Of a stretch of DNA of 64,000 bases, positions 40,312-50,098 are shown one piece after another. The stretch's first letter is position 1. Each line of letters begins with the position of its first letter. A program made the translations under genes and the position numbers. Below the pieces are notes generated by a model. That model saw nothing but the letters and a program-made list of their open reading frames with translations. It was not told where the DNA came from and ran no database searches. The stretch comes from JAFARZ01 sp035651595. Its GTDB lineage: Bacteria; Actinomycetota; Actinomycetes; Streptosporangiales; Streptosporangiaceae. The DNA lies in assembly GCA_035651595.1 (NCBI GenBank), contig DASRFJ010000077.1, positions 1 through 64,000 of the forward strand, read 5' to 3'.

Positions 40312-42813
40312 CTAATGAGCTCGTACCACCACCTCAAGCGGCAGGTCACGCGAGGACCCGCCGACGCAGAGACGGTACTCGCCGGGAACCCAGACCCAGT
40401 CGCCGGCCGCCTCGTCGTAGCGGGCGAACGCCCGCCGTGGCACGCAGAGCCGTACCCTGGCCAGCTCGCCGGGCGAGGCGGTGACGGAGGCGAACGCCGC
40501 CAGGGCCCGCGCCGGGTTCTCCGGGTCGTCGTCGGGTGGCTCCAGGTACGCCTGGACCACCTCGCGGCCGTCCCGGTTGCCGGTGTTGCAGACCAGCACG
40601 GTCACCGCCAGGTCGCCGTCGGCGGGCAGCTCCGCGCAGTCCGCCGTCGCCGCCTGGTACTCCCACGAGGTGTAGCCGAGGCCGTGGCCGAACGGGAACA
40701 ACGGCTCGATGCCGGCCCGGTCGTAGCCCCGGTAGCCGATCAGCAGGCCTTCCTCGTAGGCCAGCGTGCCGTCCGGCGCCGGGATGGCGTGCAGCACCGG
40801 GCAGTCCGCCTCGGTGCGGGGGAGGGTCACCGGCAGCCTGCCGCCGGGTTCGACCCGGCCGAGCAGCACGTCGGCGAGCGCGTCGCCCATGGCCTGCCCG
40901 GGCAGCCACGAGCAGCCGATCGCGGCCACCTGGTCCGCCCACGGCATGAGCACCGGCATGCCGGCGTTCACCACCACGACGGTCCGATCGCACACCGCGG
41001 CCACGCGGCTGACCAGCTCATCCTGCCGGCCGGGCAGGGACAGGCTGGTCCGGTCGAACCCCTCGCTTTCGGTCGCCGCGCCGGAACCGACGACCAGGAC
41101 GGCCACGTCCGCCGCGCTGGCCGCGGCCACCGCGGCGTCGAACATGGCGTCCTCGTCCGCGGCCGGCGCGACGCCGAGCCGGATCGATATCGGCGGCGTC
41201 GCCCAGTTCGCGGGGAGCAAGGTGACTTCGAGCGTCACGTCCTGGCCTTCGACCAGATCGATGGCGGTGCGGATTTCGCCGGGCCGCACCATCGCCTCGA
41301 CCGGGTCCTCGGGCAGCGGCGTGGTGCCGGCCGCGATCGTCTCGCCGTCCGCGGTCAGCACAACATCGCCGACCCCGCCGGCGCCCAGCATGTACCGGCC
41401 GGACTCCGGGGCCCGGTATCGCGCGCGCAGCACGATCGTGCCGCGAGCGCCATCGCCAACCCCGCGCGGCAGGCCGTCCCACCAGGTGAACATCGTCGCG
41501 CCGCGGTGCTCGCTGGCGAGCGTGGTGCCGTCCTCGGCGCGGAACTCCAGCCGGGTTCCCGGCTCCCCGCTGACCGGATCGCGCAGCGTGTCGGCCGCGG
41601 GTTCGGGGACGTTCTGCCAGGTCACGCACCCTTGATGGATAGTGAGCGAGGCACCCGTGCCGGCCAGCGCGGTCCGCAGCGCGTCCGCCGGAGTGGTCAC
41701 ACTGGCCGGCGTGACCCGGGCGCTGCCGCCGCCCTGGGTGACCGGGAACAGCGCGTTCGGACCGATCAGGGCGATGCTGCCGATGCTCCGCGGGTCGAGC
41801 GGCAGCACCTGGCCCTCGTTGCGCAGCAGGGTGAACGCGGCCGCGGCGGCCCGCCGCAGCAGCCCGGCGTCAGCGAGCACGGGCCCGCCATTCCCGTTGC
41901 CGGCCCCGTTGGCGTCCGGCCCCGCGCCGTTGCCGTCCGGGCTGCCCAGCGCGCCGACCCGGCGGGCCAGCCGGAGCACGCGGATCACCTTGTCGTCCAC
42001 GTCGTCCGGGGAAATCTCGCCGGCCGTCACGGCGGCGACGAGCTTGTCGCCCCAGGCGCCGTCCGGGCCCGGCATCAGCAGGTCCAGGCCGGCCGCCGCC
42101 GTCGCGACCGTGCTCCGCCCGGCGCTCCAGTCGGACACCGCCACGCCGGAGAAGCCCCACTCTCGCTTGAGCATGCCGTTGAGCAACGCGGCATGCTCGG
42201 TCATCGTGACGCCGTTGACCTTGTTGTAACCGGCCATCACCAGCGCGGCGTCCGCCTCCCGCACGCACGCCTCGAATGGCAGCAGGTAGACCTCGCGGAG
42301 CACCCGCTCGGCGACCCGCACGTCGCAGTTCCAGCGGCCGGTCTCCGAGTCGTTGGCGGCGAAGTGCTTCAGCGTGGCGGCCACCCCGGCCTGCTGCACG
42401 CCGCGCACGTACGCCACCGCCATGCGCGCCGCGAGCACCGGGTCCTCGGCGAAGCACTCGAAGCCCCGGCCGCCGAGCGGCGTCCGCATCATGTTGATCG
42501 TCGGGCCGAGCAGCACGCCGATGCCCTTGCTCCTGGCCTCCTGGCCAAGCGCGCGGGCGACGGCGAGCACCAGGTCCGGATCCCAGGTGGCGCCGAGTGC
42601 CGATGGGCACGGCAGGCTCGCGGAGGGATTTCGCTCGTCCATCGCGACGCCGCGGACCCCTGCGGGACCGTCGGACATGGCGAACGGGCGAAGTCCGATC
42701 AGCTCGCTGCCGTGCGTGTGCCAGTTGTCTGCGCCGGTGAGCAGGCGCACCTTGTCCTCGAGGGAGAGCGCGGCCAGCAGGCCGCGCTCATCCTTCTCGC
42801 TATTCAGTGGCAT
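40312..42813 (-). CDS. beta-glucosidase, GH3 with PA14 insert (copy 2, operon end)
   Basis: 833 aa, cytosolic. Same architecture as the 31-kb copy: LSLEDKVRLLTGADNW, AMSDGPAGVRG, KHFAANDSETG, nucleophile Asp228 in GVAVSDWSA, a Gly/Asn linker (GNGAGPDANGAGNGNGG) between domains, GPNALFPVTQGGGSA, PA14 insert (EFRAEDGTTLASEH...ARYRAPESGRYML), GSGAATESEGFDR, and FnIII end. Last gene of the LacI-Opp operon, which argues for hydrolysis of the imported disaccharide or oligosaccharide with beta linkage. The two GH3 copies are clearly paralogous but not identical. A purine-rich stretch precedes the ATG. Confidence 0.95.
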   Translation of the reverse strand: MPLNSEKDERGLLAALSLEDKVRLLTGADNWHTHGSELIGLRPFAMSDGPAGVRGVAMDERNPSASLPCPSALGATWDPDLVLAVARALGQEARSKGIGVLLGPTINMMRTPLGGRGFECFAEDPVLAARMAVAYVRGVQQAGVAATLKHFAANDSETGRWNCDVRVAERVLREVYLLPFEACVREADAALVMAGYNKVNGVTMTEHAALLNGMLKREWGFSGVAVSDWSAGRSTVATAAAGLDLLMPGPDGAWGDKLVAAVTAGEISPDDVDDKVIRVLRLARRVGALGSPDGNGAGPDANGAGNGNGGPVLADAGLLRRAAAAAFTLLRNEGQVLPLDPRSIGSIALIGPNALFPVTQGGGSARVTPASVTTPADALRTALAGTGASLTIHQGCVTWQNVPEPAADTLRDPVSGEPGTRLEFRAEDGTTLASEHRGATMFTWWDGLPRGVGDGARGTIVLRARYRAPESGRYMLGAGGVGDVVLTADGETIAAGTTPLPEDPVEAMVRPGEIRTAIDLVEGQDVTLEVTLLPANWATPPISIRLGVAPAADEDAMFDAAVAAASAADVAVLVVGSGAATESEGFDRTSLSLPGRQDELVSRVAAVCDRTVVVVNAGMPVLMPWADQVAAIGCSWLPGQAMGDALADVLLGRVEPGGRLPVTLPRTEADCPVLHAIPAPDGTLAYEEGLLIGYRGYDRAGIEPLFPFGHGLGYTSWEYQAATADCAELPADGDLAVTVLVCNTGNRDGREVVQAYLEPPDDDPENPARALAAFASVTASPGELARVRLCVPRRAFARYDEAAGDWVWVPGEYRLCVGGSSRDLPLEVVVRAH

Positions 42814-42855
42814 ATTCGCTGTTTCGTGCCAGTCCTTCTCCTCTCCTCGATGCGG

Positions 42856-44586
42856 CTATGACGCGGGCTTGAGGTGCAGGATCACGTATTCGACCTCGGA
42901 GATGTTCGGGCCTGGGTCGGAGTACGGGTTGGACTGGGAGGGCCAGCCCACGTAGTTCTTCGAGGACCACTCGGCCCAGGCCGCGCCGTACAGCAGCGGG
43001 ATGGCCGGCATCTGGGTGGACTCGATGGTCTCCAGCGTGTTCAGCGCCGACTGCTGGGCGGCCGGGTCAGTGCTGGCCGTGTACTGGGCGAGCGCGGCCT
43101 GCGCCTGCGGGCTGTTGAACCGGCCGTAGTCGCCGGCCGCGGCCTTGCCGATCGGCGCGCTGGTGCCGTAGTCCATCCAGTTCGCGAGGTAGTCGAACGG
43201 GCTGTTGCCGTTGTTCGACCAGTGCAGCATCGCGTCGAACGTGCCGTTCGCCGCGTCGTTGAACCAGTCCGCGGGCTGGCCGATCCCGTTCACCTTCACC
43301 TGGAAGCCCTGGGCGTTGAGCTGGGTCGAGATGAGCCCGGCGTCCGTGTAGTAGTCGGTGAACCCGATCGGGTCCTCGATGGAGAAGCTGATCGGCTTGC
43401 CGTTCTTCATCCACTTGCCGCCGACCTTGGCGTAACCGTCGCTGGTCAGGATCGAGGCCGCCTTATTGGCGTCGCCGGCGCTGGGTAGGTCGTTGGCGTA
43501 CTGCGGCGCGAGCAGCGGCTGGTCGAGCGGCAGCAGCAGCCCGCTGGAGGAGGTGGCGGGCAGCTCATACCCGGTCTCGCCCTGCGCGGAGAGCTGGTTC
43601 CTGTTGATCGCGTAGCTGATCGCCTGCCGCACCTTCGGGTCGTTCAGCGGCGCCTTGGTGACGTTCAGCCACAGGGTGGCCACGTTGTTCGCGCTCACGT
43701 ACGGTGCCTGGCTGAACCAGGTGTGGTTGGTCGCCGGGTTGGCGCCGACCCACACGCTCTGCACGTTGCTGATGTCGTTACCTGCCCAGTCGATCTGGCC
43801 GGAGGTCAGCGCGGTCTGCGCGGCGGTGCCGCTGGTGTAGCCGGGGAAGTCCACCTTGGGCACGTGGATCGAGCTCTTGTTCCAGTAGGTCGGGTTCGCC
43901 TTGAGCAGGATGCCCTGCGGGGAGAAGGTGTCGAGCACGTACGGGCCGGTGCCCACCGGGTGAGTGTCCGCGTAGTTGGCGGGGTCGCTGACCGACTGCC
44001 AGACGTGCTGCGACACGATGGGCTGGGTACCGATCTGGAACAGGTTGGCGACCTCGGGCTGAGCGAACGTGAGCACCGCCGTGTTCGGCCCGGAGCTGGT
44101 GGCGCTGACCGGGGCCGGGGCGCCCGTGGTGGACGGCACGCCCTGCTTCAGCAGGTTGAAGGTGAACGCCACGTCGGCGGCGCTGAACGCCTGGCCGTCG
44201 CTCCACTTCACCCCGGACCTGGTGGTGACCGTCAGCGTCTTGTTGCCGTTGGACCAGCTGAAGCCGGTACCCAGCAGGTTATCGCTGGGGGCCAGGCTCA
44301 GCTTCATGACGTTGAAGAAGAACAGGGGCTCGTAGATCAGGTCGGTGCAGTGCATCTGACCGCACCCGGCGTTGTTGTTGAACGGATTGAACGTGTCGGC
44401 GATCGGGGACTGCTGGGTGGACTCCACCACGAGCGTCTTGGTCCCCATGCCGCTCGTGCCCGAGCCGCTACTGCTGCTGCCAGTGCCCGGAGACGACGAG
44501 CCACTGCTGCTGCAGGCAGCCGCGGTCAGCACCGCCGCCGCGGTGAGGCCCAGCAGGGCCCTGCTTCTTATCACGGAACGATTCAT
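42856..44586 (-). CDS. family 5 extracellular solute-binding lipoprotein
   Basis: 576 aa. Lipoprotein signal with lipobox VLTAAAC (Cys25), then a Ser/Gly linker (SSSGSSSPGTGSSSSGSG) and an SBP_bac_5 fold: LVVESTQQSPIADTFNPF, GVKWSDGQAFSAADVAFTFNLL, PVGTGPYVL, APLNDPKVRQAISYAINRNQL and the C-terminal STQMPAIPLLYGAAWAEW. Family 5 binding proteins take peptides, nickel or, frequently in actinobacteria and thermophiles, oligosaccharides. The GH3 neighbour and LacI repressor favour a sugar. It is 130 nt downstream of the OppF gene, which has no hairpin between, and 42 nt upstream of the GH3 gene. Confidence 0.94.
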   Translation of the reverse strand: MNRSVIRSRALLGLTAAAVLTAAACSSSGSSSPGTGSSSSGSGTSGMGTKTLVVESTQQSPIADTFNPFNNNAGCGQMHCTDLIYEPLFFFNVMKLSLAPSDNLLGTGFSWSNGNKTLTVTTRSGVKWSDGQAFSAADVAFTFNLLKQGVPSTTGAPAPVSATSSGPNTAVLTFAQPEVANLFQIGTQPIVSQHVWQSVSDPANYADTHPVGTGPYVLDTFSPQGILLKANPTYWNKSSIHVPKVDFPGYTSGTAAQTALTSGQIDWAGNDISNVQSVWVGANPATNHTWFSQAPYVSANNVATLWLNVTKAPLNDPKVRQAISYAINRNQLSAQGETGYELPATSSSGLLLPLDQPLLAPQYANDLPSAGDANKAASILTSDGYAKVGGKWMKNGKPISFSIEDPIGFTDYYTDAGLISTQLNAQGFQVKVNGIGQPADWFNDAANGTFDAMLHWSNNGNSPFDYLANWMDYGTSAPIGKAAAGDYGRFNSPQAQAALAQYTASTDPAAQQSALNTLETIESTQMPAIPLLYGAAWAEWSSKNYVGWPSQSNPYSDPGPNISEVEYVILHLKPAS

Positions 44587-44716
44587 TGTCTAAACTCCGT
44601 TGTGCCCGGTCGGCTCGTCGCCGGCCTTGTTGAAATGACCATGTCGGGGTCAGTCGCAATGGTTGTGCGCGGCCGGCCGGGTTAACGGACCGTATTCGCC
44701 GGCCGGATGATTCGGT
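44587..44716. other. 130-nt gap between OppF and the solute-binding gene
   Basis: No coding sequence. The interval has a GGCCGGCCGGG/CGGCCGG-rich stretch near 44680 that can fold and may moderate readthrough or stabilise the downstream mRNA, as binding-protein genes often need higher output. No -35/-10 pair is convincing, and there is no LacI-type palindrome. Confidence 0.35.
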
Positions 44717-45742
44717 TCAGATTCCTGTTTCGGGCGTGCTTTCCTCTCCGGCTTCTTCGGCCTCTCCTGCTGCTCCGGATGACGAATCGGGCGAGTGCAG
44801 CCAGCACGCGCTCTGATGCCCGGAACCGACCGCGAAGGCCGGCGGGGCCTGCTGTGCGCATACCGGCATGGCGTACCGGCAGCGCGGGTGGAACCGGCAG
44901 CCACTCGGCGGCTCCACCAGGCTCGGCGGCGCGCCGCGGGCCTGGAGCTCCGCCGGCTCGGATCGCTCCGGGTCGGGTGCCGCGGTGAGCAGGAGCTGGG
45001 TATACGGGTGGGCCGGAGCGTCGGTGACGTCGGCCGCCCGTCCGGTCTCGACGATCCGGCCGGCGTACATGACGGCGATCTCGTCGGCCAGGTAGCGAGC
45101 CGAGGCGATGTCGTGCGTCACGTACAGGATCGCGATGCGTTCGGTCTCCCGCAGGTCGGCGAGCAGGTTGAGGACGCCGAGCCGGATCGAGACGTCGAGC
45201 ATGGACACCGGCTCGTCGGCGAGCAGAACCTTGGGCTGGACGGCGAGCGCACGGGCGATCGCGACGCGCTGCCGCTGCCCGCCGGACAGTTCGTGCGGGT
45301 ACTTGCCGATGAACTCCCCGCCCGGGGTCAGCGCCACCCGTTCCAGCACGCCAGCGATGTCTTCGGCGCCGCTGGGCGCGGAGTAGATCTTGAGCGGCCG
45401 TTGGATGTGATAGCCGATCGTGTGCACCGGGTTGAGCGAGGAGAACGGATCCTGGAGCACCAGCTGCACCGTCTTCGCGTACCGGGCGCGCGACCCGTGC
45501 ACCAGCGTGCCGTTCAGCAGCACCTCGCCGGACGTTGGCGGGGTCAGCCTGGCGAGCGTCCGCGCCAGGGTGGACTTGCCGGAACCGCTCTCGCCCACCA
45601 CGGCGGTGATGCTGGCTTCGCCGAGCGCGAGCGAGACGTCGTCCACGGCGTGCACGACGGCGCCGCGGGCGATCTGCCTGCCGCGCCGGTGCACCGGGAA
45701 GTGCTTGGTCACGGCGCGCGCCTCGAGCACGGGCGGGCTCAT
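44717..45742 (-). CDS. OppF-like ABC transporter ATPase
   Basis: 341 aa. Walker [10 protein letters not shown] (50-58), signature [15 protein letters not shown], Walker [14 protein letters not shown], and the OppF/DppF C-terminal extension with the Cys-rich segment [14 protein letters not shown] (Fe-S or structural). A long acidic C-terminus ([15 protein letters not shown]) is unusual. It pairs with the OppD-like ATPase encoded just upstream, whose stop it overlaps by 4 bases (ATGA). Confidence 0.94.
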   Translation of the reverse strand: MSPPVLEARAVTKHFPVHRRGRQIARGAVVHAVDDVSLALGEASITAVVGESGSGKSTLARTLARLTPPTSGEVLLNGTLVHGSRARYAKTVQLVLQDPFSSLNPVHTIGYHIQRPLKIYSAPSGAEDIAGVLERVALTPGGEFIGKYPHELSGGQRQRVAIARALAVQPKVLLADEPVSMLDVSIRLGVLNLLADLRETERIAILYVTHDIASARYLADEIAVMYAGRIVETGRAADVTDAPAHPYTQLLLTAAPDPERSEPAELQARGAPPSLVEPPSGCRFHPRCRYAMPVCAQQAPPAFAVGSGHQSACWLHSPDSSSGAAGEAEEAGEESTPETGI

Positions 45743-46872
45743 GGGGTGCCTCCGGCGGAGTCGATAGCGGTCAGTCTGGGGACGGCGGCCAGCCCGCTCG
45801 GGCCCGCGGACCCCGGAACGAGGCCCAGCTCGGGCGGCACCGGCACCGGCGATCCGGGGTCGTGCAGCCAGCAGGCCACCGTCCGACCAGCCTCAGGACG
45901 CGCGGCGAGACCCTCTGGCCCGCGCCCCGCGGGCGGCGCCAGCGCCGGGACCTGCTCCGCGCACAGGTCCATCGCGTACTGACAGCGCGGGTGGAACGGG
46001 CATCCGCGGGGCGGGTGCCGCAGGTCCGGCGGCGAGCCCGAGATCCCCGTCATCCGGATCTTGGGTCCGTGCAGCGAGGGGAATGAGGCGAGCAAGCCCA
46101 GCGAGTAGGGGTGCCGTGGCGCGCGGAACAGCTCGGCGGCCGGCGCCTGCTCCACGATCCGCCCCGCGTACATGATCGTGATCGAGTCCGCGATCTCCAG
46201 GAGCAAGGACAGGTCGTGCGTGATGAACAGCACCGCGAACCCCAGCCGCTCGCGCAGGCCGGCCAGTTCCTCCAGGATCTCGCGCTGGGTGACGACATCA
46301 AGCGCGGTCGTCGGCTCGTCCATGATCACGATCCGCGGCTCGAGCGCCAGCGCCATCGCGATCATGACCCGCTGCCGCATCCCGCCGGACAGCTCGTGCG
46401 GATACGCGCGCAGCCGGTCGGCGGAAATGCCGACCATCGCGAGCAGGTTCACCGCGCGTTCCCTGCGGGCTTTGCGGTCCAGCCCCGGCCGGTGTGCCCG
46501 CAGCACGTCGGTGAGCTGGGCGCCGATGGACATCACCGGGTTCAGCGCGTGCATCGCGCTCTGCATGACGACGGCGATATCGGACCAGCGCAGCCGCCGT
46601 AGCTCCTCCTCGCTCGCGCCGAGCAGGTCCACGGTCCCGTCGAACACGACGCTTCCGCCGGTGATCACGCCCGGTGCGCGCAGCAGCCTGGTGATCCCGT
46701 ACGCGAGGGTGGACTTTCCGCTGCCGCTCTCGCCGGCGAGCCCGTGCACCTCGCCGGGGCGCAGCGTCAGGCTCGCGTCGCTGACGGCGTGCACCGCGTC
46801 GGCGCCGAGGCCGTAGTCCACGGACAGCCCGTCGACCTCAAGCAGCGGCTGTGTGCCGAAAACCTCGCTCAT
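45739..46872 (-). CDS. OppD-like ABC transporter ATPase
   Basis: 377 aa. Walker [10 protein letters not shown] (47-55), signature [15 protein letters not shown], Walker [22 protein letters not shown]-loop ITHDLSLL, and the C-terminal region [14 protein letters not shown] followed by an extra Pro-rich ~60-residue tail. It powers uptake with the OppF-like subunit. Starts in a 4-bp overlap with the OppC-like permease gene and ends in one with OppF. Confidence 0.94.
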   Translation of the reverse strand: MSEVFGTQPLLEVDGLSVDYGLGADAVHAVSDASLTLRPGEVHGLAGESGSGKSTLAYGITRLLRAPGVITGGSVVFDGTVDLLGASEEELRRLRWSDIAVVMQSAMHALNPVMSIGAQLTDVLRAHRPGLDRKARRERAVNLLAMVGISADRLRAYPHELSGGMRQRVMIAMALALEPRIVIMDEPTTALDVVTQREILEELAGLRERLGFAVLFITHDLSLLLEIADSITIMYAGRIVEQAPAAELFRAPRHPYSLGLLASFPSLHGPKIRMTGISGSPPDLRHPPRGCPFHPRCQYAMDLCAEQVPALAPPAGRGPEGLAARPEAGRTVACWLHDPGSPVPVPPELGLVPGSAGPSGLAAVPRLTAIDSAGGTP

Positions 46873-47924
46873 TGCGCGGCCCCCGTCCCCGTGGGCACGG
46901 ACGCGCTGGCGTGCGTCCGGCCGGCCCCTGTCCGGTCGGACGCAGCCACCGGTGTCACGCCGAGCGGGAAGCGCTTGGGGACCCCGGCGCGACGCGCGGT
47001 CTTCCGGGACAGCCCGGCGGCCCGCAGCCGCGGGTTGATGAACTCGTCAATGCCGAAGTTGAGCAGCGCCAGGGACGTGCCGAGCAGCGCGACCGCCAGG
47101 CCAGGCGGCAGGAACCACCACCACTCGCGGCTCTGCGCCGCCGAGCTCTCCTGCGCCCAGAACAGCATCGCCCCCCAGCTCCAGTGCGTGGTGCTGATCA
47201 GGCCGAGGAACGCGAGCGAGGTGTAGGTGCCGATCGCGTAGATGACCGTGAACAGGAACGAGGACGCCACGATCGGGATCAGGCCCGGCAGGATCTCGAA
47301 CGTGAGGATCCGCCAGGTGCGTTCGCCGACGATCCGTGCCGAGTCGACGAAGTCCCGGCTTCGCATCGCCAGCGTCTGGACGCGCAGCACCCGCGCTCCG
47401 AAGGCCCACCCGGTGACGCTGATGATGATCGCGATCAGGAGGTCGTTGGCGCTCGCGGACGAGCTCAGGAATCCGGCCAGCACGATCAGCAGCGGCAGGG
47501 CGGGCAGCACGAGGGCGACGTTGATCAACGTTGACAAGACATCGTCCACCACCCCGCCGAAGTAACCGGCCGATACTCCGATGACGACGGACAGTACCGT
47601 GGCGACGGCCCCGGCGACGAACGACACCACGATCGTCGACCGCGCGCCCACCAGCAGCTGGGACCAGATGTCCTGCTGGGTCTGCGTGGTGCCGAGCCAG
47701 TTCTTGGCCGACGGCGGCTGCGGGATGCCCACGGTGGTGTTCAGGTGCGCCGACGGGTCGTACGGTGCGATCAGCGACCCGAATATCGCCATCACCACGA
47801 AGAGGCCGAGCAGCAGGAGCCCGATGATGATCTTGGGGGAGCGCGGGACGCGGATCCGTCGCACTCTGCGCGGCGCCGGGACCGGCACGGACGTCGCGTC
47901 CGCGGCCTGGGTGGTTATCGCCAT
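46869..47924 (-). CDS. OppC-like ABC permease
   Basis: 351 aa. A cytosolic N-terminal segment (RRVRRIRVPRSPKIIIG), a first TM helix, an extracellular loop, then the BPD_transp_1 domain with the EAA-like loop (GARVLRVQTLAMRSRDFVDSARIVGERTWRILTFEILPGL) and VALLGTSLALLNFGIDEFINPRLR. Long Arg/Ala/Thr-rich C-terminus after the OppC core. OppC-type N_OppC element (GSLIAPYDPSAHLNTTVGIPQPPS) is present. Overlaps the OppD gene by 4 bases; 3 nt behind OppB. Confidence 0.94.
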   Translation of the reverse strand: MAITTQAADATSVPVPAPRRVRRIRVPRSPKIIIGLLLLGLFVVMAIFGSLIAPYDPSAHLNTTVGIPQPPSAKNWLGTTQTQQDIWSQLLVGARSTIVVSFVAGAVATVLSVVIGVSAGYFGGVVDDVLSTLINVALVLPALPLLIVLAGFLSSSASANDLLIAIIISVTGWAFGARVLRVQTLAMRSRDFVDSARIVGERTWRILTFEILPGLIPIVASSFLFTVIYAIGTYTSLAFLGLISTTHWSWGAMLFWAQESSAAQSREWWWFLPPGLAVALLGTSLALLNFGIDEFINPRLRAAGLSRKTARRAGVPKRFPLGVTPVAASDRTGAGRTHASASVPTGTGAAQ

Positions 47925-47927
47925 CGC

Positions 47928-48908
47928 TCAGCCTCCCTGCCTGGTCCGCGGATCGAGCAGCACGTACACGAAGTCCGCGATGAGGTTCGCGCCGAGCACT
48001 GCGAACGTGATGATCAGGAACACCCCCTGGATCAACGGGTAATCGTGGTTGAGCACCGCCTGCTGGAGGATGTAACCGATGCCCGGATAGGAGAAGACGA
48101 TCTCGGTCAGCAGCGCGCCGGACACCACGAAGCCGATGGCCAGTGAGAAGCCGGTCACGCTGGGCAGGATGGCGTTACGCGCCGCGTAGAGGATCACCCG
48201 GCGCTTCGGCAGTCCCTTGGCTTGGGCGACCAGCACGTAATCCTCGTCCATCGTGCTGACCATGACGTTGCGCATCCCGACGATCCACCCGGCGGCCGAG
48301 GCGAGCACGATGGTGAGCGCGGGCAAGATGGCGTGGTCGATCACGTTGGCGAGGTAGGTCCCGGTCAGACCCGGAGTGACGAGCGTCTGGTCGTAGCCGT
48401 TGAGCGCGGGGAACCAGTGCAGCTCCGTCGCGAACCCGGCGATCAGCAGGATCGCGATGAAGAAGTACGGCGCGGCCTGAAAGAACGTCATGGCCGGCAG
48501 CAGGTTGTCCAGCCAGCTGCCGCGGCGCCAGGCCACCAGCGCGCCGAGTACGGTGCCGAGCACGAAGCTGATCACCGTGGCCAGGCCGACCATGCCGAGG
48601 GTCCAGAAGATGCCGCCGCCGATCACGCTGGTGACGCTTTGCGAGAACTCCGTGGACATGCCCATGTTCCCGTGCAGCAGGTGATTCCAGTACTGCACGT
48701 ACTGGTCCCACGCGCTCTGGTGTCCCGTCAGCCCGTACTCGATCTCCAGAGACTTGATCAGCGCGGGCGTGACCTGGGCGTTCTGCAACTTGCCGAGGGC
48801 CGCGGTCAGCGCGTTTCCCGGCATCATGCGCGGGATGAAGAAGTCGATGGTGATGGCGACGACCGCGGCGAGGATGTAGAAGGCAAGCTTCCTGGCCAGT
48901 GCCCGCAT
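47928..48908 (-). CDS. OppB-like ABC permease
   Basis: 326 aa, six helices. N-terminus LARKLAFYILAAVVAITIDFFIPRMMPGNAL, EAA loop with WIVGMRNVMVSTMDEDYVLVAQAKGLPKRRVILYAARNAILP, and the C-terminal PLIQGVFLIITFAVLGANLIADFVYVLLDPRTR. It forms the channel with the OppC-like subunit. It starts 2 nt after the LacI stop, so the regulator is the first cistron of the operon. Confidence 0.94.
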   Translation of the reverse strand: MRALARKLAFYILAAVVAITIDFFIPRMMPGNALTAALGKLQNAQVTPALIKSLEIEYGLTGHQSAWDQYVQYWNHLLHGNMGMSTEFSQSVTSVIGGGIFWTLGMVGLATVISFVLGTVLGALVAWRRGSWLDNLLPAMTFFQAAPYFFIAILLIAGFATELHWFPALNGYDQTLVTPGLTGTYLANVIDHAILPALTIVLASAAGWIVGMRNVMVSTMDEDYVLVAQAKGLPKRRVILYAARNAILPSVTGFSLAIGFVVSGALLTEIVFSYPGIGYILQQAVLNHDYPLIQGVFLIITFAVLGANLIADFVYVLLDPRTRQGG

Positions 48909-48910
48909 GG

Positions 48911-50011
48911 TCAGACCCCCGCTCCGCAGCCGCAGCTTTCCCTGATCACCAGCCGGGTGGGCAGCACGATGTCGCGTTCGGGCGGCACCACGTGGCTGAT
49001 CATGGAGTAGACGAGTTCGAAGGCAGTCGCGCCCAGTTCCCTGATCTGCTGCCGCACGGTGGTGAGCTGGCAGCGCAGGTGGCGGGCCATCGCGATGTCG
49101 TCGAAGCCGGTGACCGCCACCCGCGTCGGCACGTCAATGCCGTGGCGGCGCAGCGCGCCCATCACGCCGAGCGCGGTCTGGTCGTTCGCGCAGACGATGG
49201 CGCGCGGCAGGGTCGTGCCCGCGTCCAGCAGCCGGTCGATCACCTGCGCCCCGCCGGCCGCGTAGTAGTTGCCCTGCCAGTCCGGACCGCTGACGAATTC
49301 GGCGCCGGTCGCGGCGGCCTCTGCCGCGAGCGTGTCGTGCCGGGCCCGGCTGTCCGGGCTGTCCGCGTAACCGCTGACGTAGCCGATCGAGCGGTAGCCG
49401 TGGTCGCGCAGCAGATGGCTGGCCAGTTCTCCCATGCCGGACGCGTTGTCGCTGCGGACGTTCACCGTGGCCGGCGTGGCGACGCCGGCCAGCGTGACGA
49501 TCGGTATCTGCCCGGCGAGCCGCACCAGCGGGTCGTCGTCGAGCAGCCGGTCGTGCAGGATCAGGCCGTCGCTCTTGCGGGCCAGCGCCAGCGTGCGGTA
49601 GTCGGCCTGGTGGTCGGCGATGTCCACCGACCTGATCAGCAGGTCGAAGCCGCGCACTTGTGCGGACATCTCGATGCCCCGGTTGATCATGTCGTGAAAT
49701 TGCAGGGATTCCGCCTCGTCCGCGAACACGTCGTCGTCGGCGAGCCCGGTCAGCGGGGGAGCGGGGCGGCGCTCGATCACGCCGACGACCTCCTTGAGCC
49801 TGGCGCTGAGCGCGCGGGCCGCCCCGTCCGGTGCGAAGCCCAGCTCGGCCACCGCCTGGAGGACCTTGTCCCGGGTATCCGGTCGCGTGTTCCGCGCCTC
49901 GTTGAGCACCCGGGAGACGGACGCGATGGAGACTCCGGCGACGCGGGCGACGTCGTAAATCGTGGGCGCGCCCGTGCCCAGCCTGCCGTCGTCCTCGCGC
50001 GCTTGCACCAC
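48911..50011 (-). CDS. LacI-family repressor of the Opp/beta-glucosidase operon
   Basis: 366 aa. HTH TIYDVARVAGVSIASVSRVL at residues 17-36, hinge helix FAPDGAARALSARLKEVVGV, and a periplasmic-binding-protein-like sensor with ADHQADYRTLALARKSDGLI, RAIVCANDQTALGVMGALRRHG and VAVTGFDDIAMARHL, ending RESCGCG. Start GTG 50011 (GAGGGA 7 nt upstream) is preferred; an upstream in-frame GTG at 50053 would read through operator O1. As the first cistron it autoregulates the transporter, binding protein and GH3. Confidence 0.94.
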   Translation of the reverse strand: MVQAREDDGRLGTGAPTIYDVARVAGVSIASVSRVLNEARNTRPDTRDKVLQAVAELGFAPDGAARALSARLKEVVGVIERRPAPPLTGLADDDVFADEAESLQFHDMINRGIEMSAQVRGFDLLIRSVDIADHQADYRTLALARKSDGLILHDRLLDDDPLVRLAGQIPIVTLAGVATPATVNVRSDNASGMGELASHLLRDHGYRSIGYVSGYADSPDSRARHDTLAAEAAATGAEFVSGPDWQGNYYAAGGAQVIDRLLDAGTTLPRAIVCANDQTALGVMGALRRHGIDVPTRVAVTGFDDIAMARHLRCQLTTVRQQIRELGATAFELVYSMISHVVPPERDIVLPTRLVIRESCGCGAGV

Positions 50012-50032
50012 CGCTGAATCCCTCACCGCTCC

Positions 50033-50048
50033 TGGTAAGCGCTTACCA
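50033..50048. promoter_or_regulatory. LacI-type operator O1
   Basis: TGGTAAGCGCTTACCA, a perfect 16-bp palindrome with the central CG of LacI-family sites, 22-37 bp upstream of the lacI start. Almost certainly bound by the adjacent repressor. Confidence 0.88.
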
Positions 50049-50076
50049 AACACGTCCGGAAAAAGGTCGGCGGGCT

Positions 50077-50092
50077 TGGTAAGCGCTTACCC
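50077..50092. promoter_or_regulatory. LacI-type operator O2
   Basis: TGGTAAGCGCTTACCC, with the 14-bp core GGTAAGCGCTTACC perfect. Its centre is 44 bp from O1 (about four turns), which would permit looping or cooperative binding over the promoter between them. Confidence 0.88.
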
Positions 50093-50098
50093 GATGAC

